From Chitinophagaceae bacterium (GTDB lineage Bacteria; Bacteroidota; Bacteroidia; Chitinophagales; Chitinophagaceae), in assembly GCA_947447465.1 (NCBI GenBank), contig CANFKE010000001.1:62001-126000 (forward strand): a stretch of 64,000 bases of DNA, written 5' to 3'. The position numbers and the translations under genes are program-made. This document shows positions 50,973-60,502 of this stretch, piece after piece (position 1 is the first letter of the stretch; the number at the start of each line of letters is the position of its first letter). Under the pieces are notes generated by a model that was not told the DNA's origin, ran no database searches, and saw nothing but the letters and a program-made list of their open reading frames with translations.

Positions 50973-52865
50973 ATGGCATACTCCGATATATACGATCATA
51001 GCATCAGCAATAAGGAAGATTTCTGGGCACAACAGGCAAAAGAGCTGAACTGGAGCAAGTTGCCCCAAACTATTTGTACCCCTCAAAACGGCCACCATAA
51101 GTGGTTTGCCGATGGAATGATCAACATGAGTGAGCTCTGTCTCGATCGTCATGTACTGGAGGGAAGGGGTATGCAGCATGCTATTATTTATGATTCTCCC
51201 TTTACAGGTCAGGTGGAGCATATCACTTACAAATCACTCCTCGATCAGGTGTCTAAGTTTGCTGCGGGGCTGCGCAATTTGGGTGTAGGCGAGGGTACTA
51301 CCGTTATCATTTATATGCCCATGATACCACAGGCCATAGTAGCTATGTTAGCATGTGCTCGTATAGGCGCTATTCATTCGGTGGTGTTCGGTGGCTTTGC
51401 TCCGCATGAGCTGGCAATGAGGATAGATGATGCCAAGCCCAAGGTCATTATCTCAGCTTCCTATGGTATCGAATTTGATAAAAAGATACCTTACAAGGTT
51501 CTGGTAGATGCCGCAATAAAAGAAGCGAAACACAAACCTGAATATCAGGTTTATTATAGGCGCGAAGAGGGTTTCGACTCTTTGGCCGGAAAAGGAGAAC
51601 TTGATTTTACTGCATTGATGCGTTGCGGTACTGTTGATGCCAGGCCATATCCATCTACACATCCGCTTTATATTCTGTACACATCAGGAACAACAGGCAC
51701 ACCTAAGGGAATAATAAGGGATACAGGAGGTTATGCTACGGCGCTCAACTTTACCATGAAGAACTTTTACAACGTAAGACCGGGTGATGTGTTTTGGGCG
51801 GCCAGTGATATTGGTTGGGTCGTAGGGCATTCCTATATCGTCTATGCTCCTCTGCTTTATGGCTGCACAACGGTACTCTATGAGGGTAAGCCTGTCCGCA
51901 CTCCTGATGCAGGTGCCTTCTGGCGCATGATAGAACAGCATAAGATCAATACTTTATTTACAGCACCTACTGCTATCAGGGCTATAAAAAAGGAAGACCC
52001 CGATGGACTTCTCATGAAGAAATATGACCTTTCTACCTTACGTCAACTATTCCTGGCAGGTGAGCGTTGTGACCCTGCTACTTACGACTGGATCAGTAAC
52101 CTTTTGCAAAGACCGGTGATAGACCATTGGTGGCAGACAGAGAGCGGATGGCCCATGTTGGGAACCATGACCGGTATAGAAGGCACTATGCCCAAAGCGG
52201 GTGCGGCCGGTAAGCCTGTCTGCGGCTATGATGTGCGTATTCTTACAGAAGAAGGAACAGAGGCTGCCACAGGTCAGGAAGGCTATGTGGTGGTAAAGTT
52301 GCCGCTACCTCCGGGATGTCTTACTACTCTTTGGAAGAACGAGATCCGCTATATAAAAGGCTATCTGGAACACTTCCCCGGCTATTATCTTACGGGCGAC
52401 AGTGGCTATAAAGACGACGATGGTTACTTCTACATCATGGGTAGGGTAGATGATGTGATCAATGTTAGTGGTCACAGACTCAGTACCGGTGAAATGGAAG
52501 AACTGGTAGCAGGTCATCCTGCAATTGCTGAATGTGCTGTAATGGGTATTGCAGATGATTTGCGCGGGCAAAGACCCGTAGCTCTGGTTGTGCTTAAAGA
52601 CGGGCAGAACATGACCAATGATGAGATAGAAGCGGCACTCGTACAACTAATAAGGGAGAAGATAGGAGCGGTTGCCTACTTCCGAAATGCAGCAGTGGTG
52701 AGGCGATTGCCCAAGACCAGAAGCGGCAAGATACTCCGCAAGACCATTCGAAATATTGCGGATGGTGTACCTTTTACAATGCCATCTACTATTGAAGACC
52801 CCGTTGTTCTCGAAGAAATAAAGCAGGTATTACATACCCGTAAATTGGGTAATGCGTTTCTGTAA
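50973..52865 (+). CDS. prpE: Propionyl-CoA synthetase-like acyl-CoA synthetase
   Basis: A 630-residue adenylate-forming enzyme related to Acs but clearly closer to PrpE: the SASYGIEFDKKIPYKVLVDAAI segment (about 165-186) and the short R-E-E-G region are PrpE-type. The P-loop is LYTSGTTGTPKGIIRD (about 231-246). The pocket is HWWQTESGWPM, the hinge GRVDDVINVSGHR, and the catalytic lysine Lys586 in PKTRSGKILRKTI. It activates propionate, acetate or a similar short acid with ATP and CoA. It begins about 100 bases after the response regulator and ends the carboxylate block. The exact acid cannot be read from sequence; the symbol reflects the closest known family. Confidence 0.85.
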   Translation: MAYSDIYDHSISNKEDFWAQQAKELNWSKLPQTICTPQNGHHKWFADGMINMSELCLDRHVLEGRGMQHAIIYDSPFTGQVEHITYKSLLDQVSKFAAGLRNLGVGEGTTVIIYMPMIPQAIVAMLACARIGAIHSVVFGGFAPHELAMRIDDAKPKVIISASYGIEFDKKIPYKVLVDAAIKEAKHKPEYQVYYRREEGFDSLAGKGELDFTALMRCGTVDARPYPSTHPLYILYTSGTTGTPKGIIRDTGGYATALNFTMKNFYNVRPGDVFWAASDIGWVVGHSYIVYAPLLYGCTTVLYEGKPVRTPDAGAFWRMIEQHKINTLFTAPTAIRAIKKEDPDGLLMKKYDLSTLRQLFLAGERCDPATYDWISNLLQRPVIDHWWQTESGWPMLGTMTGIEGTMPKAGAAGKPVCGYDVRILTEEGTEAATGQEGYVVVKLPLPPGCLTTLWKNEIRYIKGYLEHFPGYYLTGDSGYKDDDGYFYIMGRVDDVINVSGHRLSTGEMEELVAGHPAIAECAVMGIADDLRGQRPVALVVLKDGQNMTNDEIEAALVQLIREKIGAVAYFRNAAVVRRLPKTRSGKILRKTIRNIADGVPFTMPSTIEDPVVLEEIKQVLHTRKLGNAFL

Positions 52866-52890
52866 TGCGCTGTTCGGTCTGTAGATAAAT

Positions 52891-52920
52891 ATAAAAGCAC
52901 CTCCTGAGAGGTGCTTTTAT
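52891..52920. terminator. Bidirectional terminator between prpE and the M4 protease gene
   Basis: A perfect 13-base stem ATAAAAGCACCTC / GAGGTGCTTTTAT with loop CTGA. It serves the two convergent genes. Confidence 0.95.
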
Positions 52921-52939
52921 ATTTTATGCGCATGGTTGT

Positions 52940-55900
52940 TTATTTATTCACAACTACATGGAATACTGCATTCACGCCGGTAGAGGTTATGTTCACCATA
53001 TACACACCCGCAGCCACAGATTGGTTCAGGGTGATGGTCTCATTGACACTGCCATTGTTGATAGAAGCATTGCGGCGGTAAACTACCTGACCCAACATAT
53101 TGGTCACTTTAATGGTCAGCTCATCATCGCTGGTCACCAGAGCGCCCTTGATAGTGAATGTACCATTGTTTGGATTAGGCATCAGCAGGAACTGATCAGC
53201 GCCTGAAAGGTTAGCTACACCATTGGTCACGTTAACGGTAACACCACTGCTGATAGCTGTTGCCGGAGACGCACAGATAAGGCTGCTGGTAACGCGGCAG
53301 GTAACCACATCAGATGAGGTAAGCGTTGTAGAGGTATAGGTAGAGGTGGTAACGCCTGCTACCGGAACGCCATTGATATACCATTGGTAAACCGCGCCTG
53401 TTCCTCCATTTGGTGCTGTAGCGGTGAAGGTGATTGGTGTGCCCGGTGCTGCTACTGTATGGTCGGCAGTTACGGTCACAGTATTAACAACATTGGTATC
53501 TACTGTCACTGTCAGCGGACTGCTCCACGCCGTATCGCCGGTGCGGCAGAAGTAGTTGCTGATCATTCTGCAGATCAGTACATCACCATTATTAGGTATA
53601 TAGTTGTAAGCAGGGCCTGTAGCCACGTTCACACCATTCTTATTCCACAGATATGATGGAGTAGTACCACCGAATGTTGGCATGGCAACAAATGTGGCCA
53701 TTGTGCCGGTACATACCGTGTCGTTTGGCAGTGCGTTGATGGACACTGCAGGTGTTGATGGTGAAGTAACAGACATGGTCACTGTTGCAGAAGCGGTATC
53801 CGGCAATACGCATGCCGCATTGCTGGTCAGCATACAGGTTACTACATCGCCATTGGCAGGTGTGTAGTTGTAGGTGCTGCCTGTGCCTGCTGCGGTACCA
53901 TTTACATACCAGTTATAAACTGGAGTTGTACCACCGTTCACAGATGTTGCAGTGTAGGTAACAGGTACCGGTACTGAACACAACACTGTGCCCGGAACCG
54001 CACCGATGCTGACTGATGGTGTTACAGTAAGGCCCGGAGATGATGTGACTGTTATAGTATTAGATGTTGTACTGCAGCCATTGGCATTGGTAATGATCAC
54101 TGAATAGTTGCCGGTAAGGCTGGCACTGTAGGTAGCATTGGTAGCACCTGTTAGCACCGAACCGTTCTGCAACCACTGGTAAGTAAGTCCTGTTCCGGTA
54201 TTAGCCACCAAAGTAACGCTGGCGCCGGTGCAGAAAGTAGTAGGTCCTGAAGCTGTGATAGTAGCCGTAGGTACCCCGAACACACTTACAGGTAATGTAG
54301 CTACTGTAGTACATCCCGAACCGTTGGTGACGCTGTAAGAGATCACAGTGTTTCCCGGTGTTACACCGGTAGTTACACCACCTGCTATTGTAGCTACAGC
54401 GGTATTGCTGCTACTCCATATACCCGATGTGGCGGCATCTGTAAGGGTGGTCACCGACCCAACGCATACGGTAGCTGTTCCGCCTATCGGGGCAACTACA
54501 GGGCTTGCATTAACGGTAACTGTAGTAGTAGCTGTTGCAGTTCCGCAACCATTGGTCACGGCATAAGATATAGTAGCTGTTCCGCCCGATACACCGGTTA
54601 CCACACCTGTTGCTGAAACGGTAGCAACGCCTGTGCTGCCACTAGTCCATGTACCCGATGGGGTGATGTCTGTAAGAGTAATGGTGCGACCCGAACATAC
54701 TGTAGTAGTAGCGCCGCCAATAGGTGCCGCATAAGCCGAATCAACAGTTACCGCAGTAACAGTAGATGTGCCCACGCAGGTACCTGAAGTGATCAACACC
54801 CTATAAGTACCACCATTTGTAGCGGTATAGCTTGCATTGGTAGCGCCAGGAATATTCACTGAGCCATTCTGCCATTGGTAAGTATAGCCTGTACCTGTAT
54901 TGGCGTTAAGCGTTACGCTGCTGCCCAGGCAGAAGGTAGTAGCACCTGAAGCAGAAACGGTAGCTGTAGGTGGTGTGCAGAACGGACCATCCGTAAGGAA
55001 GAATCTCGATCCTGTTACGCCGGTGAACGTACCCTTGAAGCCGGTAAAATTGGTGCCGGTGATCAATGTAGGTGTCAGCAGGGTACTATTAGTTGCATTG
55101 ATGGTAGCATCTGTCGGTTGTTCTGTTTTTAACAGGTACAATGATGCAGGGGCTACACCGTTCAATTCTGTTGTGGTCAGATATATGGTCGCGTCATAAG
55201 TTGTGGTCGGGCCATTGATAGTAGGGGTTATGGTTATCTGCTTTACAGATCTGTTCACCGTAGCAGAGAAGGCTGCCGGAGTGAAGCCCACACCTGCCGC
55301 AGATACTGTTGCGGTTACGCAACCCAGATTAGCGGTCTCATTATTCAGGGTAGCAACAAGACTAGTATCAGGAGTATTCCAGAACGGAACCTGTGTGCCC
55401 GATCTTACATCCCATGTATGGTTGTTGCCCAATACTGTGGCGATCTTAGATGGTGGCGCTGTTTGCAGGAATCTTACTACAGGACGAGCTGTGTTCTGTC
55501 CGCCTGTACTATAGGTAAGTGTACATCCTGTTCCTGTTCCTGTATTGCTTTGTTGACGGTCGTAAACGATCGTTGGGGTATGGTCAATACCGCTCATCTG
55601 GTCATTACCGGCAAATGCTGCTGCATTTTGTCCGTAACAAACATTCACAGCTACATTGCTGGTACCATCCCATGTAAAATTGGTAGTGAATGGTATAGAG
55701 TCAATACCAAGATTGGTAGTATGATTACCGGTAAATACCGTAGTAAGACCTGTAACAAATGCGGTACTCAGATCAACGGCAGTTGTATTGGCCATAGATA
55801 CCGTGTAGCCGATGAATGCTGCGGTAGAATTTTTGGTAGTGATATTGAATGCTATCTGTGAGATAGGCACTCCCGGACGAACGCCGGCAGCGGTCAATTC

Positions 55901-58126
55901 ACTTGCATACAATAAGAACTGAGAGTGAGCCCTTCTGTTAGATCCCAGGAATGCTGAGCTGTTGTTAGAGGTTACAGCCGTTCCCGCGTTCAATGTATGG
56001 TATTCCGGACCACCCAACTGCACCGCACTATCATCATTGTTGATGGTGATGTACATAGAGTCGTTGGTAGGAGATATGGTAGCCGTGCTGCCCATTGCGT
56101 TCAGGGTAAAGCCCAATACAAGATTCTTAGTATCATTCAATGCTCCGTTATCAAACAATGTCAATGTTGCATAATGGGTCGATGTATCACCTGCGGTAAA
56201 GGTTATGGTAGTTCCGGTAAGTGTATAATCTACACCTGCTACTGCGGTACCATGACCTACCACTACATTGATGACTGGGTTACCACCCGTGATAGGGTTG
56301 CCGGAAGGCTTAACGCCTATGTTGATGGTCCTGCTGGCAGGGCAGGTAGTTGTAGCCGCATACTCCGTAGTATTCAGCAGCGTAGTAGTAAAGCCTATCT
56401 GTGGAGTACATGGCACGAACTGAGTGCCCACACCTACCGCATACCAGGCGTTGGTCACGCACTGTACTTCAGGTGAGCAAGCGCCATACAGCGTAGTAGC
56501 CACATTGATAGAATTGGTGCGGAACTGCGCATAGGTGCAGGTAGATGGCATGATCAATTCTGTCTGATACAGGATATTGGCTGCTTCTGTCCAACCAATG
56601 GCATTTACGTTGTAAGCATTGCCCATAGTGTTAGTGCCGATACCTCCTGTTACTACCAGATAGTACCATTTGTTAGTTACACCACTGTTAGTATGTACAC
56701 CACATTGATCGTTGCCACCGCCGGGTGTACAACCTACAACGTTAATCCAGTTAGGGTCTGTTGTTCCATAAGTGTCGGGGTTACCTTCATTGTGTGGAAA
56801 GTCCATACTGCGCAGAGGCGTACCACAGCCTATCTCCTCACCTATTTTCCAGTATTGTTTAGCGTGTGCATCTGTCTCGTGTGGGTCTGCCCAGTGTTCT
56901 ATAGTTGCGCCCCAGCAATCACTTAATCCTTCATTGATAGCTCCCGATTCGCTTGCATAAACTAAAGCTGCAGTTGCATCGCAAACACCATGTCCAATTT
57001 CGTGTCCGGTAACATCAAGGCTGGTCAGGGAAGTGAATCCACCTCCTGCGCATCCAGAACCGTCACCATAAGTCATCTCAACACCATCCCAATATGCGTT
57101 GTCATAGTTATTGCTGTAATGCACATATTGTAACAATATACCATTAAGGTTATCCCAGCTAAGGCGACCTTGTTGCGTAAGCCAATAGTCATATACCATT
57201 TCTCCACCCCAGTGCGCATCAACTGCGGTAGAGTCTGCTACAGCAGTAGGGAAGTTGGTAGTAGCACTTGTTATTTCAGTTGCCGTTCCATAGTTGGTGC
57301 CATGGTTCATATTTAGCGTATGAACACCATTGCCTCGTGTTGAATCGAATAGTTCGTATATAGCCCCAATGTGAGCGGTTTGCATAGGCACTGTTTGGCT
57401 ATATAGCGAGTGTCCTGTTGCTGCTGTATGTTTGATCTCGGAATTAGAGAACAATATTTTGCCCGTTGTCGCATCAACAAATACGGTTTGTCGACTCAGC
57501 GGCTCCATTGCATAGATGTTGAATGAGTATGCCAGATGCAATTTCCTGTCATTACCACCATTCAAAAAGTCCTCTACATAGGTTAGTATTCCACGCGGAA
57601 AGTAAGAGGTATCTGCTTTGTGATACATTTGCTTTATGCGGGTTTCCATTGCCGCATCTTGCCACATATACTTAGTAGCCCCTACAAAAGCCAATGCTTT
57701 ATTCAATGCTGTTGCCTCTGTTATAGCCGTAGTAGTTGAAAGTCCATCTGTGCTATAATGGTTACCCGAAATAAAGTGGATCAGACCATTCTTTTCGGTC
57801 AACGAAAAGCTACCATACGCTACTTTGATACCTTTGTAGTATTCCGCATAGCGAGATGCGGTAACACCCATTTTGGTGGTAGTGCTGTATTGCAGTTGCA
57901 TGGTGGTATTCACACCATCTACCCCAAGGTATTTTTTAAAGATCTCCTGCTCTTGGCCCTTCCTCCATCCTGCTGATGGTGAGAAAGTAATAGAGGATGG
58001 AGTATTGTCACTATTCCTTTCTATAGAAAGGGTAGTGTTGTCTGTTGCTTTTTGTTGCGCAGAAACTGTTGTGCTTAACAGACCCGCACAGGCAGCAACG
58101 ATAAGGAGTAGTTTATTTGCCTTCAT
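52940..58126 (-). CDS. Giant thermolysin-family (M4) metalloprotease with T9SS sorting domain
   Basis: A 1728-residue secreted protease. It has a signal peptide (1-23, ends VSAQ) and an FTP/PepSY-type inhibitory propeptide (about 55-225). The M4 catalytic domain (about 235-570) has zinc ligands His375 and His379 and catalytic Glu376 in HEIGHGVCD, the third ligand Glu399 in GAINEGLSD, and GVHTNSGVTNKWYYL carrying the proton-donor histidine. A Calx-beta-like domain follows (about 590-680), then beta-sandwich regions. A long series of Ig-like repeats (about 1075-1640) has the V-x-x-P-x-G-x-x-T-V-C pattern. A type A T9SS tail begins at LLMPNPNNGTFTI. Family members digest extracellular protein. 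All active-site residues are intact. Confidence 0.95.
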   Translation of the reverse strand: MKANKLLLIVAACAGLLSTTVSAQQKATDNTTLSIERNSDNTPSSITFSPSAGWRKGQEQEIFKKYLGVDGVNTTMQLQYSTTTKMGVTASRYAEYYKGIKVAYGSFSLTEKNGLIHFISGNHYSTDGLSTTTAITEATALNKALAFVGATKYMWQDAAMETRIKQMYHKADTSYFPRGILTYVEDFLNGGNDRKLHLAYSFNIYAMEPLSRQTVFVDATTGKILFSNSEIKHTAATGHSLYSQTVPMQTAHIGAIYELFDSTRGNGVHTLNMNHGTNYGTATEITSATTNFPTAVADSTAVDAHWGGEMVYDYWLTQQGRLSWDNLNGILLQYVHYSNNYDNAYWDGVEMTYGDGSGCAGGGFTSLTSLDVTGHEIGHGVCDATAALVYASESGAINEGLSDCWGATIEHWADPHETDAHAKQYWKIGEEIGCGTPLRSMDFPHNEGNPDTYGTTDPNWINVVGCTPGGGNDQCGVHTNSGVTNKWYYLVVTGGIGTNTMGNAYNVNAIGWTEAANILYQTELIMPSTCTYAQFRTNSINVATTLYGACSPEVQCVTNAWYAVGVGTQFVPCTPQIGFTTTLLNTTEYAATTTCPASRTINIGVKPSGNPITGGNPVINVVVGHGTAVAGVDYTLTGTTITFTAGDTSTHYATLTLFDNGALNDTKNLVLGFTLNAMGSTATISPTNDSMYITINNDDSAVQLGGPEYHTLNAGTAVTSNNSSAFLGSNRRAHSQFLLYASELTAAGVRPGVPISQIAFNITTKNSTAAFIGYTVSMANTTAVDLSTAFVTGLTTVFTGNHTTNLGIDSIPFTTNFTWDGTSNVAVNVCYGQNAAAFAGNDQMSGIDHTPTIVYDRQQSNTGTGTGCTLTYSTGGQNTARPVVRFLQTAPPSKIATVLGNNHTWDVRSGTQVPFWNTPDTSLVATLNNETANLGCVTATVSAAGVGFTPAAFSATVNRSVKQITITPTINGPTTTYDATIYLTTTELNGVAPASLYLLKTEQPTDATINATNSTLLTPTLITGTNFTGFKGTFTGVTGSRFFLTDGPFCTPPTATVSASGATTFCLGSSVTLNANTGTGYTYQWQNGSVNIPGATNASYTATNGGTYRVLITSGTCVGTSTVTAVTVDSAYAAPIGGATTTVCSGRTITLTDITPSGTWTSGSTGVATVSATGVVTGVSGGTATISYAVTNGCGTATATTTVTVNASPVVAPIGGTATVCVGSVTTLTDAATSGIWSSSNTAVATIAGGVTTGVTPGNTVISYSVTNGSGCTTVATLPVSVFGVPTATITASGPTTFCTGASVTLVANTGTGLTYQWLQNGSVLTGATNATYSASLTGNYSVIITNANGCSTTSNTITVTSSPGLTVTPSVSIGAVPGTVLCSVPVPVTYTATSVNGGTTPVYNWYVNGTAAGTGSTYNYTPANGDVVTCMLTSNAACVLPDTASATVTMSVTSPSTPAVSINALPNDTVCTGTMATFVAMPTFGGTTPSYLWNKNGVNVATGPAYNYIPNNGDVLICRMISNYFCRTGDTAWSSPLTVTVDTNVVNTVTVTADHTVAAPGTPITFTATAPNGGTGAVYQWYINGVPVAGVTTSTYTSTTLTSSDVVTCRVTSSLICASPATAISSGVTVNVTNGVANLSGADQFLLMPNPNNGTFTIKGALVTSDDELTIKVTNMLGQVVYRRNASINNGSVNETITLNQSVAAGVYMVNITSTGVNAVFHVVVNK

Positions 58127-58421
58127 TTTGTTATTAAATGGGATATAATTTATATTTTAAATTATTTGGAGCGTAAGGTAAGTATTATTTATTATATAAC
58201 ACGATGCATTACAGTACTTTGTGGTCAATATTTTCATCATTGAATGGTATGTATTTATGTTGTTATTTTGAATTTATTTATACTTGAATACATATTGATA
58301 TTGTGTTTAGCAACATATATTCATGAAACTTAGTGAAAGGCATTTGTAAAAAACTGTACATAGCTGATCCCTCGCTCTTTTTTAGAACAAAGGCAGGAGT
58401 TTTCAAGTCTCGTTTATTCCT
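58127..58421. other. Intergenic region between divergent M4 protease and 58435 genes
   Basis: About 295 bases, A/T-rich, with no credible frame. A TACCTTAC stretch on the minus strand (about 58176-58183) is a weak -7 match for the protease gene. Nothing else is recognised. Confidence 0.3.
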
Positions 58422-58429
58422 TATTTTTA
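58422..58429 (+). promoter_or_regulatory. -7-like element five bases from the 58435 start codon
   Basis: TATTTTTA, then CCCCT, then ATG. It supports the start at 58435 over the upstream frame that opens at 58333. Confidence 0.45.
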
Positions 58430-58434
58430 CCCCT

Positions 58435-60063
58435 ATGAAATCATTGTGGTCATATCTGCTGGTATTGTGTGCTGTATTGTCTGTGGGTAAGCGGGCCGCG
58501 GCGCAGCAGGTAGATGAACAACTGATAGTGCGCGATGCCGGAGATTCGCTGATGCTCAAGGCATTCAGAGCAGCTTTTGACACTACAGGCAACTATTATT
58601 TCGAGACCCTGTTGCCCGGTAAGGGCGACAAATTTGCCATTGTTACCAACAAAAGCAAACACGCTCCTGTTTTCTGGGGACAGAATATAGCCACAACATC
58701 ATATAAGGCCCTGGTTGCCGATGCGTTCTTTACCGACTCTACCCGCAAAAAGATATGGTATAAAAACAAGCTGGGTACAAAAGTCTATGGTCCTCATGCC
58801 GGTAAAATACGCGAAGTGCTGGAGTATTGTAAGGATAATGTGGCCATAGAACTGTGTATAGGTGCTAAAAGCTATCTCTACATCAACGATAGTATGGTGA
58901 ACGAGACCGACTCGCTGCACCAACTTTGGTTATGTGCCTTCAGCGATAATGGTCATGTGCTCTATACCGTTTACAAACAGGGCATGTTCCGCCTCTATCT
59001 CGATCATGTTCAGGTCGATTCGGCCGAGGAGATGTTCTCTGAAATAGCGGTCAATAATAATAAGTTCTTCACCTATGTAAAGCCATCAGGAGGAAAGTAT
59101 TATGTGCATACACCAACGCAGCGTTTTGGTCCGTTTGGTATCGTTGAGTATTCAGACCTGTGGAACAACAATGCATATTACTACCGTGGCTGCATAGATT
59201 CTCAATGTTATGTGCTGGTAAATGGTCAACTTTACGATAAGATACCCGAGGCCCATACCCTGCTGGACGATGGTGCTGGTAACACATTATATAAGAGCGA
59301 TGAACAGATCGCAGTTCAACCCTACAGCACGGACAACTACCTTTTTGCCTATAACCAGAACAATGATAACGGCATGTTCCTCAATGTGAACGGGAAAGTG
59401 TCGCACCACAATTATTCTTATATGGGCTTTGTTTTTGCTGATAAGAAAGAGGGTTACGCCTTCTACGGATCACGCAAAGACTCTACAGGTGTGGAGCGTA
59501 CGTATAAGAATGTGAATGGCAAAGAGTTGAAGCTACCATCATTCCGTAGGGCAAGGTATCGCCCGCATACGCTGCAGATAGATCCGGACGGCTCATCACT
59601 TTACTATTATGAGACCGCTGATTCTATGTATCTGTTCCGAAATGACACCTTGTTGTGTAAGCCGGTCAGCAAGAAACGTTTTCTGGTGTGGGATGCTTCC
59701 GTTTTACCGCAGATACACCCCGAGGGTATGGAATATTTTCAGGGTATCAATGCCGATGGTGCCAGCTATATCATATATAATAATAAATTGTCTCGTCCAT
59801 TGCCGTTGATACTACCTAAATACGACCGTATGGACGAGCCGGTGCCGGGTGGTATTGTTGCCGGAGATATGAACCACAGCGGATTTTATATTATAGAAAA
59901 TACTGCACCGGGCAAGTACCTGCTGGTCATCAACAACACCATCTACAAAGAGCTGTCGGGTATCGACCGGATCATTGGCGATCAGGGCTATCTGAATGAC
60001 CATAGCCTCATTTTCTACGGCATAAAAGGCAGTGGCTTTTACCGTTTTACGGTAAGGTGGTAG
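58435..60063 (+). CDS. Secreted protein of unknown function, possible beta-propeller
   Basis: A 542-residue protein. I start at MKSLWSYLL (58435), which gives a clean signal peptide of about 25 residues ending AAAQ; the frame continues upstream to 58333 but that adds no sensible N-terminus. The mature part has recurring strands of the type FAYNQNNDNGMFLNVNGKVSHHNY, FYGSRKDSTGVERTYKNVNGKEL and SLYYYETADSMYLFRNDTLLCK. Each pairs a read-out of a value with a short name-like turn, reminiscent of WD40/TolB-type beta-propeller blades. No metal or catalytic motif was found and the family is not recognised. It is probably periplasmic or exported; there is no T9SS tail. Confidence 0.75.
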   Translation: MKSLWSYLLVLCAVLSVGKRAAAQQVDEQLIVRDAGDSLMLKAFRAAFDTTGNYYFETLLPGKGDKFAIVTNKSKHAPVFWGQNIATTSYKALVADAFFTDSTRKKIWYKNKLGTKVYGPHAGKIREVLEYCKDNVAIELCIGAKSYLYINDSMVNETDSLHQLWLCAFSDNGHVLYTVYKQGMFRLYLDHVQVDSAEEMFSEIAVNNNKFFTYVKPSGGKYYVHTPTQRFGPFGIVEYSDLWNNNAYYYRGCIDSQCYVLVNGQLYDKIPEAHTLLDDGAGNTLYKSDEQIAVQPYSTDNYLFAYNQNNDNGMFLNVNGKVSHHNYSYMGFVFADKKEGYAFYGSRKDSTGVERTYKNVNGKELKLPSFRRARYRPHTLQIDPDGSSLYYYETADSMYLFRNDTLLCKPVSKKRFLVWDASVLPQIHPEGMEYFQGINADGASYIIYNNKLSRPLPLILPKYDRMDEPVPGGIVAGDMNHSGFYIIENTAPGKYLLVINNTIYKELSGIDRIIGDQGYLNDHSLIFYGIKGSGFYRFTVRW

Positions 60064-60069
60064 TAATGT

Positions 60070-60175
60070 CTCGTCTCTAAACAGGGTTACACATTTACAT
60101 GTTGTGTTGTATTATTTACGAATACGTCCCGTGCGCATATCGCGGTTCTAGGGCCTCACCGTGACATGCGGGTGG
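60070..60175 (+). repeat. Direct repeat copy 1 of an intergenic composite
   Basis: About 106 bases beginning CTCGTCTCTAAACAGGG and containing GGGTTACACATTTACATG and ACGAATACGTCCCGTG. It is repeated imperfectly at 60392-60502. Confidence 0.85.
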
Positions 60176-60193
60176 ATATCTCGTGTGATTCAG

Positions 60194-60335
60194 AAAAGTG
60201 GCAGTTTTTAATAAAAGTGGCAGTTTTGTATGGGTATAGTATGCTCAAAGTCTTTGTGGGCGTGGCATTGAGGGCATTTTAACAAATTGCCGAAAACTGC
60301 CACTTTCTGCCACTTTTTGCTACTTTTTTCCACTT
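60194..60335. repeat. Inverted AGTGGCAGTTTT repeats between the direct repeats
   Basis: Two forward units AAAAGTGGCAGTTTT (about 60194-60208 and 60213-60227) are mirrored by AAAACTGCCACTTT (60293-60306), CTGCCACTTT (about 60307-60317) and a degraded third copy up to 60335. A transcript could fold into a long stem with a central loop of about 65 bases. There is no frame of useful length. Confidence 0.8.
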
Positions 60336-60362
60336 CGACCGCTGCCTAGTCCGACCGCTGTG

Positions 60363-60382
60363 GAGACGCAATTATGCGTCTC
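60363..60382. repeat. GAGACGCA palindrome
   Basis: GAGACGCA, ATTA, TGCGTCTC: eight-base perfect arms, four-base loop. GTAGAGACG-type palindromes are known as scattered intergenic repeats in several phyla. Confidence 0.75.
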
Positions 60383-60391
60383 TACCAGTGC

Positions 60392-60502
60392 CTCGTATCT
60401 AAATAGGGTTACACATTTACATGTCGGGTTATTGTGTACTATTAACGAATACGTCCCGTGTGCATGTTGCGGTTCGAGGGTCTAGCAGTGACATTCGGGT
60501 GT
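60392..60502 (+). repeat. Direct repeat copy 2 of the intergenic composite
   Basis: The second copy begins CTCGTATCTAAATAGGG and shares the ACACATTTACATG and ACGAATACGTCCCGTG blocks with copy 1, diverged by about one base in five overall. The remaining sequence to 60665 holds only a TCCACA/TGTGGA hairpin at 60541-60556 and no gene. Confidence 0.85.

Noticed and set aside
58333-58434. A longer N-terminus for the secreted protein at 58435
   Set aside because: It would bury the signal peptide 34 residues inside the protein; a -7-like element lies just before the chosen ATG.
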